A model generated the notes under the pieces. The model saw only the letters and a program-made list of their open reading frames with translations, had not been told where the DNA came from and ran no database searches. DNA of 64,000 bases from contig CAIMLR010000042.1 of the NCBI GenBank assembly GCA_903842345.1, positions 156,857 through 220,856 of the forward strand. The letters are read 5' to 3'. The first letter of the stretch is position 1. Every line of letters begins with the position of its first letter. The translations under genes and the position numbers were made by a program. Source of the stretch: an uncultured Myxococcales bacterium. GTDB lineage: Bacteria; Myxococcota_A; UBA9042. This document shows positions 9,063 to 17,767 of the stretch, one piece after another.

Positions 9063-10796
9063 ATGCCCTCATTTGCCTCCTTTTGCGCGCGTTTGACCGC
9101 GCTCGGTCTCGCGCTCGCAACCGTCGCTTGCAGCCAAGCTGCCACCGCGCCCGACACCAGCGCGCTCGACGTGGCCGCTGACGCTGCAACTGACCTCGCC
9201 GACGCCGACACGCTGACGGACGCGATCGCCGACATCGCGGCGGACGCCAGCAGCGTTGCCGACACCGCTGATGCTGCCTTGGACGCCGCTGGCACGGACG
9301 CTACGGCTGACGCCGATGCCGCCGACGATGCCGCGGAAGTCGTCAGTTGCACGCCCGGCACGCAGACCTGCCAAGGCATCAAGCTCGCCACGTGCCTCGG
9401 TGGCGGCGACGGCTACTCGGTGTCGGCGTGCTTCCCCGGCACCGCGTGCTTCAACGGCGCGTGCAAAGCCGTCGGCGCCAACCTCATCATCGCGTTTGAC
9501 ACCTCTGGCTCGATGTCCACGGACGTGACAAACAAGGCCGGCGTCAAGAACTGCGCCAGCTACGACCCGTGGCCGAAGTGCGAATACGACGCCACCAAGT
9601 ACCCCAACGGCTGCACGCGCATCGGCGTCTCCAAGGGCGTGTTCAAGCAAGCGCTGGCCAAGCTGGACGACCAGGTCACGCACCTCGCGCTGTTCAAGTT
9701 CCCGCAGACGGTGGACAACGTCGGCTCCAAGTCGTGCGACAGCGGCTCCTACAGCGGCCAGGACACCGTCAGCGGCGACAACGGCGAGCAAGGCGTGGAC
9801 AGCACGACCAGCTGGTTCAACAAGAATTTTGGCGAAGTGCTGGCCGTGCCCTACCCGGGCGTGAGCGGCTTCAACAGCAAGGCCGCGATCGGCAAATGGA
9901 TGGACGGCACGGAGAGCCAGCCCAGCGACCCGGAGTTGCGCGCGGATGGCGGCACGCCGCTTGGCAAGACGCTGTTCTACGTCGGTGAATACCTGCGCAA
10001 CAAGGTCATCGTCGACGGCAAGAAGTGCAGCGCGGACGCCGACTGCGGCAGCGTCAACTACTTGTGCCAGAACGGCGCCTGCCTCGACCCGGCGCGTTCG
10101 TGCCGCGACACGGTCGTCGTGCTCTTTACCGACGGCGGGGAATCGTCGAGCAACACGTATTTTGGCCCGTGGGTGCAGGCCAAGCGCCTTTCCACTGGCC
10201 TTGGCTGCGTGACGGATAGCGACTGCGTCGGCGGCGCCACGTGCCAGCAGGTGTTCCAATGCAGCAAGACCGGCACCGGCTGGACCGGCTCCAAGGAGTC
10301 CGTCGACGACAAGCCGTGCGGCATCGACGCCGACTGCGGCGTCGGCGGCAAGTGCGCGAGCCACCAGCAGTGCCAGGCCAAGACCGATCCCACCGGCCTC
10401 GCCTATTTCTGCAGCGACGGTGCCGCGCCCTGCGACCCGCTGCTGTCCGCGCACTGCAACTCCACCGATCCGCAAAAACTCTGCAAGCCCGATCCCACGT
10501 CTGGCCTCTACTGCCCCGCCTACTGCGTGCGCGACCCGCGACCCGGCATCTCCGCCATCGCCACCTCCGCCAGCAACAACGTGCTGCGCTCGCCCGACGG
10601 CAAGGCGTTTGGCGTGCGCCTGTACATCGTCGACATCGGCTCCACGTCCGATGCCGACATCATCAACTCCTGGCATCTGGCAATGAGCGGCGGCGGCCAC
10701 CTGTTGGGCGTTGACGCGGGCGACCCCGCAGCCTTTCTTGGAGTTCTGGACAAGGCGTTTGACTGGAAGAACAAAAAAGTCTGCGGCGCACCCTGA
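9063..10796 (+). CDS. von Willebrand factor A-domain lipoprotein
   Basis: 577 residues. The signal peptide ends in ATVAC (Cys23). Residues about 31-92 are a low-complexity tether made almost only of Ala, Asp and Thr. A short Cys-rich module follows (about 96-134, four to six Cys), then a vWA domain starting at about residue 140 with an intact MIDAS motif DTSGS (146-150) and a later FTDGG strand. Pairs of Cys within and after the vWA fold (for example SADCG/CQNGAC) indicate extracytoplasmic disulfides. vWA domains bind protein ligands through a metal ion; the ligand is not evident. The likely site is the outer-membrane surface or periplasm. ATG chosen with GGAAAG upstream. Confidence 0.85.
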   Translation: MPSFASFCARLTALGLALATVACSQAATAPDTSALDVAADAATDLADADTLTDAIADIAADASSVADTADAALDAAGTDATADADAADDAAEVVSCTPGTQTCQGIKLATCLGGGDGYSVSACFPGTACFNGACKAVGANLIIAFDTSGSMSTDVTNKAGVKNCASYDPWPKCEYDATKYPNGCTRIGVSKGVFKQALAKLDDQVTHLALFKFPQTVDNVGSKSCDSGSYSGQDTVSGDNGEQGVDSTTSWFNKNFGEVLAVPYPGVSGFNSKAAIGKWMDGTESQPSDPELRADGGTPLGKTLFYVGEYLRNKVIVDGKKCSADADCGSVNYLCQNGACLDPARSCRDTVVVLFTDGGESSSNTYFGPWVQAKRLSTGLGCVTDSDCVGGATCQQVFQCSKTGTGWTGSKESVDDKPCGIDADCGVGGKCASHQQCQAKTDPTGLAYFCSDGAAPCDPLLSAHCNSTDPQKLCKPDPTSGLYCPAYCVRDPRPGISAIATSASNNVLRSPDGKAFGVRLYIVDIGSTSDADIINSWHLAMSGGGHLLGVDAGDPAAFLGVLDKAFDWKNKKVCGAP

Positions 10797-10880
10797 ACCT
10801 GCTGCACACCAGACTGGCATGGCGAGCCTGCATCACAGGCGGCGCATCTTGAACTTCGGTCAGCGTGTGTAGAGGGCCCG

Positions 10881-11831
10881 ATGCTCACCCCTGAGATACC
10901 CGACTTGCTCGCCGTCGCTGATCGCTATCTGGCGCACAGCCCCTTCGACCCCTTTCGCCACTACCCCGCGCTCCCCGCTGATCCGCCGCTGTGGCAGGGC
11001 TATTGGCGACAGCGCCTCATGCAGCTGGCCACCGACCCGCACGTGCACTTCCTGACGCACGACGCGGTGATCCTCGCGGTGCGCGACTCGAGCTGGGATC
11101 GCAGCCATTTTGGCTTTGGCATGGCGACGATCCAGGTCCTGCTGGCGGCGGATGTGCCCGACCTGCAGCAGCAACTCGCGGTCCTGCTGCTTGAAGCCCG
11201 GGCGCTGCTGCACGACAAGCAGGTGCGGTTTGTCTCGACGCGCGTCAACGGCGATCAGTTGCCGGTGCTGCATGCGCTGGAGGACGCGGGTTTTCGCTAC
11301 ATGGACAACGTCATTTGGCCAGTAGCGACGACGGTGGACCTGCCCGACGATCCGGACCCACGGGTCCGCGTGATGAATGCCCGTGATTTGCCGCGCGTGG
11401 TCGAGCTCGCCCAGCGCTGGGCCTATCCGCGCGGGCATCTCTACTGCAACACCGGATTTGCCAAGCGCGATGTCGACTCGATGTACGGACGATGGCTGGA
11501 GACGGCGTGGCAGAACCAGACGCCGCTGGCGGTGATCGAGGAGGAGGGCCATGTGCAGGGCTTCTTCCAGTTCAGCGTCGAGCCCGAGGGCCAGACGCCG
11601 CTCGGCTACCGCTACGGCCACATGCGGCTGCTGGTGCTCAATGGCGAAATGCGCGGCCGCGGCATGGGCCACGCGCTCTTTCACGGCGCGATGGTGTTGA
11701 TGAAGCGGATGGGCGCGAGCCACATCGATTCCGGCTATTCGACCAAGAACCACGTCTCCGCGCGCGTGCACGCCCGCAACGGCTTTGCATCGGCGCACGA
11801 GGAAGTCACGCTGCACCTCTGGCTGGGCTGA
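10881..11831 (+). CDS. GNAT-family N-acetyltransferase
   Basis: 316 residues. The C-terminal third carries the acetyl-CoA loop RGRGMG (around 256-261, the family R/Q-x-x-G-x-G/A motif), followed by SGYSTKNHVSARVHARNGF, the usual 'N..A...Y.k.GF' end of GNAT folds. The N-terminal half, about 150 residues, looks like a second, degenerate GNAT lobe, as in the sugar N-acetyltransferases of the WecD type. The adjacent minus-strand cluster contains a glycosyltransferase and asparagine synthase, but this gene is convergent with it, so the substrate cannot be inferred from context. AGAGGG lies just before the ATG. It ends only 3 bp from the stop of the opposing ROK-like gene. Confidence 0.85.
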   Translation: MLTPEIPDLLAVADRYLAHSPFDPFRHYPALPADPPLWQGYWRQRLMQLATDPHVHFLTHDAVILAVRDSSWDRSHFGFGMATIQVLLAADVPDLQQQLAVLLLEARALLHDKQVRFVSTRVNGDQLPVLHALEDAGFRYMDNVIWPVATTVDLPDDPDPRVRVMNARDLPRVVELAQRWAYPRGHLYCNTGFAKRDVDSMYGRWLETAWQNQTPLAVIEEEGHVQGFFQFSVEPEGQTPLGYRYGHMRLLVLNGEMRGRGMGHALFHGAMVLMKRMGASHIDSGYSTKNHVSARVHARNGFASAHEEVTLHLWLG

Positions 11832-11834
11832 CCG

Positions 11835-12710
11835 TCAACGCGCCGCAGCCACCGCGCCGACGAAAAAACCATCCTCGCCCGGATCAGCCGGCGTGAACTG
11901 CGGCGCCCGCGGACCGCAAATCTGCCGCACCGCCGCTTCCGCTGAAGGCGCCAGCACCTGCCACAGCTCGGGATGCCGCGTCCGGACGCGCACTTCAACC
12001 ACGCCAAAGGCCTCCTGCAGCCGCGCCGCCGCGACGCCGATCGCCCAACCGGCGCGGTCCGTCAGCACGTGGGTCGGGCCGATTCCGGCGCGCTGCATCT
12101 CGGCGAGGTGGGCGCTCATGATGGTCTGCCGGTCAATCGCGCTGGGCTGCTCCAGCGACATCTCAAAATCGCGGGAAAGCTCCTGCAGCGCGGTCTCGCT
12201 CGCGTAGGCGTGGAGGCACCCGCGCCCGCCGCACGCGCACTTGAGGCCGTTCACGTCCACGTTCAGATGGCCGAGGTCAAGGCGCAGCGGCGCAAACGCT
12301 TGGCCCGCAATCACGACGCCGCCCGCCATGCCAACGTCCAGGGCGAAGACGCCGAGAGGGCCGTGGCACGGGACGCGCTGCCATTCGCCCAGCGCCAACG
12401 CCGCACCGGACGGCAGCCAGGAGGTCGGCAACGCGGCGTGCTGGCCAATCGCGGCGATGAGCGCGGCAAAGTCGCCGGGATCCGCCGTGCCCAACCGCTG
12501 GCCGTGCCGCCAGACGCCGGCCAGTCCGCGCACTTCACCCGGCGCGCGCTCCACGAGCACCGCGACGTCAGCCGCCAGCTGCGCCGCATCGGGTTGGACG
12601 CCGTGTTCGCGCCGCCGCATGTCGATGACCCGGCCGCCCTGCACCGTCGCCAGCACCGTCCGGCCCGCCCGCACGTCGATCGCCAAGTGGAGCGGCTGGG
12701 CGTCAGTCAC
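11835..12710 (-). CDS. ROK-family protein, probably not an active kinase
   Basis: 291 residues from a GTG that overlaps the 3' end of asnB by 8 bp. The ROK signature GH...CACGGRGCLH (around 140-160) includes the three zinc-binding Cys. Two key features are altered. The N-terminal phosphate loop that normally reads DIGGT is here DVRAGRT, and the Glu ending the signature (GCLE) is His. ROK proteins are sugar kinases or sugar-responsive repressors; no helix-turn-helix is present here. I infer a sugar-binding or regulatory role connected with the upstream asparagine synthase and glycosyltransferase. Active kinase function is doubtful. Confidence 0.72.
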   Translation of the reverse strand: MTDAQPLHLAIDVRAGRTVLATVQGGRVIDMRRREHGVQPDAAQLAADVAVLVERAPGEVRGLAGVWRHGQRLGTADPGDFAALIAAIGQHAALPTSWLPSGAALALGEWQRVPCHGPLGVFALDVGMAGGVVIAGQAFAPLRLDLGHLNVDVNGLKCACGGRGCLHAYASETALQELSRDFEMSLEQPSAIDRQTIMSAHLAEMQRAGIGPTHVLTDRAGWAIGVAAARLQEAFGVVEVRVRTRHPELWQVLAPSAEAAVRQICGPRAPQFTPADPGEDGFFVGAVAAAR

Positions 12711-14697
12711 GCTGCGCCTCCGGCAAGCGGTCCGTCCAATTGGTCAGGCACAGCAGCGCCCAGAGCGGCTTGCGGTGATCCGCGCGGCCCTCCAGGTGCT
12801 CCTGGAGCAGCTGTTGCACGCCGGGGGCATTGAGGTACGGCAGCTTCGCCAGCCGCGACGGCGCCAGCGCATCGGTCAGATAGCCGCGCAGCGGACCACG
12901 CAGCCACTGGCCAATCGGCACGGCAAAGCCGCGCTTGGGACGCCGGACAATTTCAGGCGGCAGCTGTTTCTCCGCAAGGATGCGCAAAATCCGCTTGGTT
13001 TCGCGACCGCGCAGCTTCATCCGCGTCGGCAAGGCGTGCGCCAACTCCACAACCGCCGGATCGAGCAGCGGCGCGCGGACTTCCAGGCTGTTGAGCATCG
13101 ACGCGCGGTCAACCTTCTGCAGGACGCCGTCCCCGAGGTAGAAGCGCGCGTACAGGCCCGCGAGCGCGTCCATGTCGTCCCGTCCAGCCGCGCGCCATTG
13201 CCGCCAGACGTCCTGAACTTGCGCAACAAGCTGCGGATCGTGGTGACCGGCCATGGCGCTCGCCCGCGGCTGTTGCAGGGCATGCAGCGCGTCCGCCGAC
13301 AGCAACTGCGGCAGGGCTTGGGTCGCCACGCCGCCGATCCACGTCACGTGGCGCATGCCGTCGACATGGCCAAGACCGCTGACAAACCGCTTGATCTGGA
13401 AGTCCAGGGACATGTAGCCGTGCGACGTGGGCAGACGCCGCGCCACGGCTTGCAGCACGCCGTGCGCCTTGGAAATGCCCAGCCAGTCGCACAGGCGACC
13501 GACGTCGTGGGCAAAAAACGTCGGATAGCCGAGGAACCATTCGTCGCCGCCATCGCCGCCCAGCGCCACCGTCACGCGCTCGCGGGCAAAGTTGGCGAGG
13601 AACCACGTCGGCAGGATCGACGGATCCGCCAGCGGCTGGTCCATCTTGCTCAGCAGCTGCGGCAGCGCGGCCAACGCCGTCTCCGGCGTCAGGATCCGCT
13701 CATGGTGGCGCGTGCCCAGGAATTGCGCGACGGTGCGGGCGTGGCTGGACTCGTCAAAGCGCTTGTCGGCGAAGCCAATCGAGAACGTGTCCAAATCGCC
13801 CGGACGACGCAGCCGTGCCGCGTACGCCGCCACCAGCGAGGAGTCGATACCGCCCGACAGGAAAATCCCCAGCGGCACGTCCGCCATCAGCCGCCGGTCG
13901 ACCGCCGCGTGCAGCCGCGTGTCCAGTTCGTGGAGCATCTCCGCGTCGCTCAAGTGCGCGAGCCGTTCGTCCGCGCGCGTTGGCCCAACGTACGTGTCGA
14001 CGTGCAGCGTCGGCGCCGCGTTTTCCGGCACGCGCCACCGCCAGAATTGCCCCGGTTCCAGCGTGTGCACATTTTGCAGCATGCTCCGCGGGCTCGTGAC
14101 GTAGTCAAACGTGAAGAGCGACGCCAGCCCGTGCAGATCGACCTCCGGCGGCACCGCCGGATGCGCAGCGACCGCCGACAGCTCGGAGCCGAACACCAGC
14201 GTCCGCCCGCCATCCAGCACGCCGACGAACAGCGGCTTCTTGCCATGGCGATCGCGCGCCAGCAGCAACTCGCGGCGGTTCTGGTCCCAAATCGCCACGT
14301 CGAACATGCCGTTCAAGCGCGGCAGCAGCGCTTCCTGCCACTGCTCCCAGCCGTGCAACAGGACTTCCGTGTCGCTGTGATTGGCAAAGACGTGGCCCGC
14401 CGCTTGCAGCTCGCGGCGCAGTTCCAGATGGTTGTAGATCTCGCCGTTGAAAACGATCCACACCGAGCCGTCCTCGTTGGTCATCGGCTGATGGCCGCCG
14501 GCCAGATCGATGATCGACAGTCGGCGAAAACCCAACGCCGCACCGCCGTGGCGTTCGATGTCGTTGGGCAGGTCGAGGAAGTTGCCGGCGTCGTCCGGAC
14601 CGCGGTGGGTCAGGCGGTCGCGCATGCGCGTCAGCACGCGATCAGCGTCGGTAAAGCGCGAAGGCAGGGTCGAGACCCACCCGGCGATGCCGCACAT
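12703..14697 (-). CDS. asnB: Asparagine synthase (glutamine-hydrolysing)
   Basis: 664 residues. The N-terminal class II glutamine amidotransferase begins MCGIAGW with Cys2 as nucleophile, followed by RGPDDAG and NGEIYNH. The C-terminal synthase domain has the pyrophosphate loop SGGIDSS at 281-287. The length is typical of the long AsnB type often found in surface-polysaccharide clusters, where the enzyme can amidate sugars instead of aspartate. The gene starts 3 bp after the stop of the glycosyltransferase gene and overlaps the ROK-like gene. It therefore belongs to an operon running 16185 to 11835. Whether it makes asparagine or modifies a glycan cannot be decided here. Confidence 0.92.
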   Translation of the reverse strand: MCGIAGWVSTLPSRFTDADRVLTRMRDRLTHRGPDDAGNFLDLPNDIERHGGAALGFRRLSIIDLAGGHQPMTNEDGSVWIVFNGEIYNHLELRRELQAAGHVFANHSDTEVLLHGWEQWQEALLPRLNGMFDVAIWDQNRRELLLARDRHGKKPLFVGVLDGGRTLVFGSELSAVAAHPAVPPEVDLHGLASLFTFDYVTSPRSMLQNVHTLEPGQFWRWRVPENAAPTLHVDTYVGPTRADERLAHLSDAEMLHELDTRLHAAVDRRLMADVPLGIFLSGGIDSSLVAAYAARLRRPGDLDTFSIGFADKRFDESSHARTVAQFLGTRHHERILTPETALAALPQLLSKMDQPLADPSILPTWFLANFARERVTVALGGDGGDEWFLGYPTFFAHDVGRLCDWLGISKAHGVLQAVARRLPTSHGYMSLDFQIKRFVSGLGHVDGMRHVTWIGGVATQALPQLLSADALHALQQPRASAMAGHHDPQLVAQVQDVWRQWRAAGRDDMDALAGLYARFYLGDGVLQKVDRASMLNSLEVRAPLLDPAVVELAHALPTRMKLRGRETKRILRILAEKQLPPEIVRRPKRGFAVPIGQWLRGPLRGYLTDALAPSRLAKLPYLNAPGVQQLLQEHLEGRADHRKPLWALLCLTNWTDRLPEAQRD

Positions 14698-14700
14698 GGG

Positions 14701-15702
14701 CTAACGCCCCCGCTGACGGTCAGATGCCGGCGCGGCAATGTTCAGGCGCTCGCGGACGAAGTACGTCGGCTTGCCCTGACTCTCGTAGTAGGTGCGCATG
14801 TTCAGTTCCGCCAGCAGGCCAAAAAGCAGGAACTGCAGGCCGGCGATCGCAAAGAAGATGCCGACAAGAAACAGCGGCTGATCCTTGACGAAGACGTGGT
14901 TGACGACGCGGTTGACGAGCGTCGCCGCCATCGCCAGGCCGGCCACGCCAAAGCTGGCGAAGCTGAACCGGCCAAAGAAGTAGATCGGCTTTGTCGCGTA
15001 AGCAGCGAGAAAATACACCGTCACCAGGTCGAGAATCACCCGGAACGTCTTGGACAACGTGTACTTGGACACACCCCAGCGGCGCGGATGGTGCGCGACG
15101 GCGAGCTCCGTGATGCGACCGCCCGCGAGATGCGCGAAGACCGGCAAGAAGCGGTGCATCTCGCCATAGAGTCGCACGTCCTGCAAAATGTCGCGGCGAA
15201 TCGCCTTCAGCGTGCAGCCGTAGTCGTGCAGCACCACGCCGGTCACCCGGCCGATGATGCGATTGGCGATGCGCGACGGCAGCGTCTTGGTCCAGAACGC
15301 ATCCTGGCGTTTCTGCCGCCAGCCCGCGACGACGTCGTAGCCTTCGTCCAGCTTCGCCAGCATCCGCGGAATGTCTTTGGGATCGTTCTGCAAATCTGCG
15401 TCGATCGGGAAGACGATCGCACCTTGCGCGTGCTCAAAACCCGCGGCCATCGCCGCCGTTTGGCCAAAATTGCGGCGAAACTGCAGGACCTTCACGCGCG
15501 GATCGACCGCCAATTCGCGCAGCAAGGCGAACGAGCGATCCTTGCTGCCATCATCCACATAGATGATTTCAAAGGCGATTTTTAGCGGTTCCAGCGTTTC
15601 CAGGAGCGCCGCGTGCATCGCCGCGAGGCTCTCGTCTTCGTTGTAAACCGGCACGACCATGGACAGGTCGAGCGTGGCGGCGGGGTGCGTCAGGTCAGTC
15701 AT
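14701..15702 (-). CDS. GT2 glycosyltransferase, polyprenyl-phosphate type, with C-terminal membrane segments
   Basis: 333 residues from the ATG at 15702. A TTG at 15741 would add 13 residues and cannot be excluded. The N-terminus gives the GT-A nucleotide-sugar fold: VVPVYNEDESL, then VDDGSKD and the DxD-like FPIDADLQNDP around 100-110. Two hydrophobic helices lie near the C-terminus (about 225-245 and 260-290), as in GtrB/ArnC/DPM1-type enzymes. Those enzymes move a sugar from UDP, GDP or dTDP to a polyprenyl phosphate on the cytoplasmic face of the inner membrane. Neighbours are asnB downstream and a small membrane protein upstream, suggesting a surface-glycan or lipid-modification pathway. 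Confidence 0.88.
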   Translation of the reverse strand: MTDLTHPAATLDLSMVVPVYNEDESLAAMHAALLETLEPLKIAFEIIYVDDGSKDRSFALLRELAVDPRVKVLQFRRNFGQTAAMAAGFEHAQGAIVFPIDADLQNDPKDIPRMLAKLDEGYDVVAGWRQKRQDAFWTKTLPSRIANRIIGRVTGVVLHDYGCTLKAIRRDILQDVRLYGEMHRFLPVFAHLAGGRITELAVAHHPRRWGVSKYTLSKTFRVILDLVTVYFLAAYATKPIYFFGRFSFASFGVAGLAMAATLVNRVVNHVFVKDQPLFLVGIFFAIAGLQFLLFGLLAELNMRTYYESQGKPTYFVRERLNIAAPASDRQRGR

Positions 15703-15741
15703 CAGGCGCAGGAGCGTAGCAGGCGAGCGCCGCTGACTCAA

Positions 15742-16185
15742 CTACGGCAGCAGCGACCGGCCGACGAGGCGGAACGGCCACGGAATCGCCGCGAACACGA
15801 ACGCCAGCGACGCGGTGAAGGCGAAGAACGCGTTGCGGTGCTTGGTCGCGTCCGTCCCCGCGCGCTTGGCGATGCCGTAGCCCGCGTGCATCGCGCCCAG
15901 CGCCAACAGCATGAAAGTCGGATGCTCAATCGTGAAGAACCGCAGGATCGGGTCGTGCATCGCCGCAGCCATGTCGCCGCGCGCCTGCTGGACCAGCGAG
16001 CTCGTCAGCCAGACGACGGCGCCGATCAGGAACTGCACGTCCATGGCGATCAGGTAGATCAGGTTCGCGCGCTTGTGCAGCGGCGTCCACGGCTGACCGC
16101 GCCAGGCCCGGAAGGCCAGACCGGTCGCGGCCAGACCGCCAAAAAGGACGAGCCAGCGCAGAATTGAATGCAGGGTCAGGATCAT
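15742..16185 (-). CDS. Small four-helix membrane protein
   Basis: 147 residues from the ATG at 16185 (GAGG seven bases upstream). Four hydrophobic helices can be drawn: residues 2-24, 42-65, 88-107 and 120-140. The motif LHSILRW near the start and the conserved-looking FTIEHP before the third helix resemble a family seen in Bacteroidetes and often labelled cytochrome b-like. I have no proof of haem binding, though His residues are in plausible places. The stop is followed directly by the glycosyltransferase region, so it is the first gene of that operon. Confidence 0.7.
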   Translation of the reverse strand: MILTLHSILRWLVLFGGLAATGLAFRAWRGQPWTPLHKRANLIYLIAMDVQFLIGAVVWLTSSLVQQARGDMAAAMHDPILRFFTIEHPTFMLLALGAMHAGYGIAKRAGTDATKHRNAFFAFTASLAFVFAAIPWPFRLVGRSLLP

Positions 16186-16222
16186 CGGAGCCTCAGGCTG
16201 CCAACGGCGCAGCGCGACGCGG

Positions 16223-16250
16223 AGCATAGTGTTGATTGCCAGCAGGACAA
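16223..16250 (-). promoter_or_regulatory. Candidate promoter for the membrane protein-GT2-asnB-ROK operon
   Basis: On the minus strand TTGTCC (16250-16245) and TATGCT (16228-16223) are separated by 16 bases; each matches 4/6 of consensus. The predicted start is near 16215, about 30 bases before the first gene. Confidence 0.4.
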
Positions 16251-16360
16251 GTCCCCGGCGGCAATCCGGCGAAACCACGCGCGATCACGGCCGCATCTTG
16301 GCAAGCCTGCGCGTTTGGGTCAGGCTGCGCCGCGGCGCCCAACGCCTCACGGAACCGATC

Positions 16361-17182
16361 ATGACGCTGCCAACTTTTGAGCATCTCCTCGTGACGCTGG
16401 ACGACCAGGTCGCCACGATTTCCCTCAACCGCCCCAAGCGCGCCAACGCGCTGCACCTGGAGCTCTGGTTTGAGCTGAAGGCGGCTTTTGAGTGGCTGGA
16501 CGGCGAATCGACCGCCCGCGTCGGCGTGATCACCGGTCAGGGCAATCACTTCTGCGCGGGCATCGACCTCGGGCTCTTCATGGGCCTGCAGGAGCAAATC
16601 CAGGATCCGTGCCACGGCCGCATGGCCGACAAAGTGCGCGGCTTCATCCTCAAGCTGCAGGATTGCCTGACCGCGATTGAACGCTGCCGCAAGCCGGTCA
16701 TTGCGGCGATCCACGGCTCCTGCATTGGCGGCGCGCTGGACCTGATCGCCGCGTGCGATTTGCGCTATTGCTCGGCGGACGCGCGCTTTTCGCTCAAGGA
16801 ACTGGACCTCGGCCTCGTGGCGGACGTCGGCGTGCTGCAGCGGCTGCCGCGGATTATCGGCGATGGCCGCACGCGCGAATTGGCGTTCACGGCGCGCGAG
16901 TTCTACGGTCCGGAGGCGCTGCAAATGGGTCTGGTGAGCCAGTGCCTGCCCGACAAGGACGCGATGCTGGCGGTGGCGCAAGGCGTCGCCCAGTCGATCG
17001 CGCTGAAGTCGCCGCTGACGGTGCGTGGGCTGAAGGAGAACCTCAACTTCTCGCGCGACCATTCCGTGGAAGACGGCCTGAAATACGTGGCGAGCTGGAA
17101 CGCGTCGATGCTGCTGTCTGAGGACCTGATGACCGCGGCGATGGCGATGATGACCAAGGACACGGCGACGTTTCGCGATTGA
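16361..17182 (+). CDS. Enoyl-CoA hydratase/isomerase family, dienoyl-CoA isomerase-like
   Basis: 273 residues from the ATG at 16361. Crotonase fold: ISLNRPKRANAL near the start, the oxyanion-hole segments GNHFCAGIDL and HGSCIGGALDL, and then KELDLGLVADVGVLQRLP. That last stretch closely follows the active-site region of delta-3,5-delta-2,4-dienoyl-CoA isomerase (ECH1), keeping both the Glu and the Asp that distinguish isomerase from hydratase. It would shift double bonds during beta-oxidation of odd-numbered unsaturated fatty acids. No other fatty-acid gene is adjacent. The gene is divergent from the membrane protein and convergent with recX, with a 9-bp gap. Confidence 0.88.
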   Translation: MTLPTFEHLLVTLDDQVATISLNRPKRANALHLELWFELKAAFEWLDGESTARVGVITGQGNHFCAGIDLGLFMGLQEQIQDPCHGRMADKVRGFILKLQDCLTAIERCRKPVIAAIHGSCIGGALDLIAACDLRYCSADARFSLKELDLGLVADVGVLQRLPRIIGDGRTRELAFTAREFYGPEALQMGLVSQCLPDKDAMLAVAQGVAQSIALKSPLTVRGLKENLNFSRDHSVEDGLKYVASWNASMLLSEDLMTAAMAMMTKDTATFRD

Positions 17183-17191
17183 CGCGACCGA

Positions 17192-17767
17192 CTACGGCAG
17201 GTCCAGCTCGTCCGGATCCAGATCGACGATCTTGAACGCGACCGACGGCGGAAAGCCCGCGCGCGCGAGCACGCCCGCATCCTTCATCCGCCGTTCCTTG
17301 CGATCCTCCGGCAGCCGGTACGGCCCCAAGCGCCGCCGCCGCGCCAGCTGCAGCGCCGCTTCCCATTCCACCTTGCGCGGGTCGCCCAGATCCGCCAGCG
17401 CGCCGCGAATATCGGCTTGCTGGATGCCCTTCTGCTGCAGACGATACGCCACGACGCGCGGCGCCACACCGCGCTGCGCCAGGCTCTGTGCGGCATTCTG
17501 GGCGTAACGCGCGTCGTCCAGCGCGCCGGCCCGAAGAAACTCCGCGACGATGGCGTCAACCTCCGCCTGCCAGCCTTGCGTCACATCGCGCTCCTCGGCG
17601 TGCGCGCGCGCGGCCTTGTCGATGTGGCGTTTCAGCACGCGCCGCAGGTTGCTGGACGGCCCGCCAAAACGGCTGACGTAATCCTCCGCGATCTGCCGCA
17701 ACCGCACCCGCGTCATCGGCGGCGGCGGGCGTTTGGGCTTGCGAATCTCGTCGTCCGCGTAGCTCAT
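17192..17767 (-). CDS. recX: RecX-family regulatory protein
   Basis: 191 residues. The three tandem three-helix RecX repeats are visible: GALDDARYAQNAAQSLAQRG in the middle, RVVAYRLQQKGI after it, and RRMKDAGVLARAGFPPSVAFKIV at the C-terminus. RecX normally blocks extension of RecA filaments. The start ATG shares an ATGA overlap with the stop of the Cys-rich lipoprotein gene (17764-17767), which is an unusual partner, since recX usually follows recA. No recA is in the window. The pairing may be translational coupling without functional meaning. Confidence 0.88.
   Translation of the reverse strand: MSYADDEIRKPKRPPPPMTRVRLRQIAEDYVSRFGGPSSNLRRVLKRHIDKAARAHAEERDVTQGWQAEVDAIVAEFLRAGALDDARYAQNAAQSLAQRGVAPRVVAYRLQQKGIQQADIRGALADLGDPRKVEWEAALQLARRRRLGPYRLPEDRKERRMKDAGVLARAGFPPSVAFKIVDLDPDELDLP

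Noticed and set aside
10829-10843. Hairpin GCCTG/CAGGC after the vWA gene as a terminator
   Set aside because: Five-base stem only and no T-run afterwards.
12241-15585. 1114-codon plus-strand open frame
   Set aside because: Antisense to asnB, ROK and the glycosyltransferase, which show clear family motifs.
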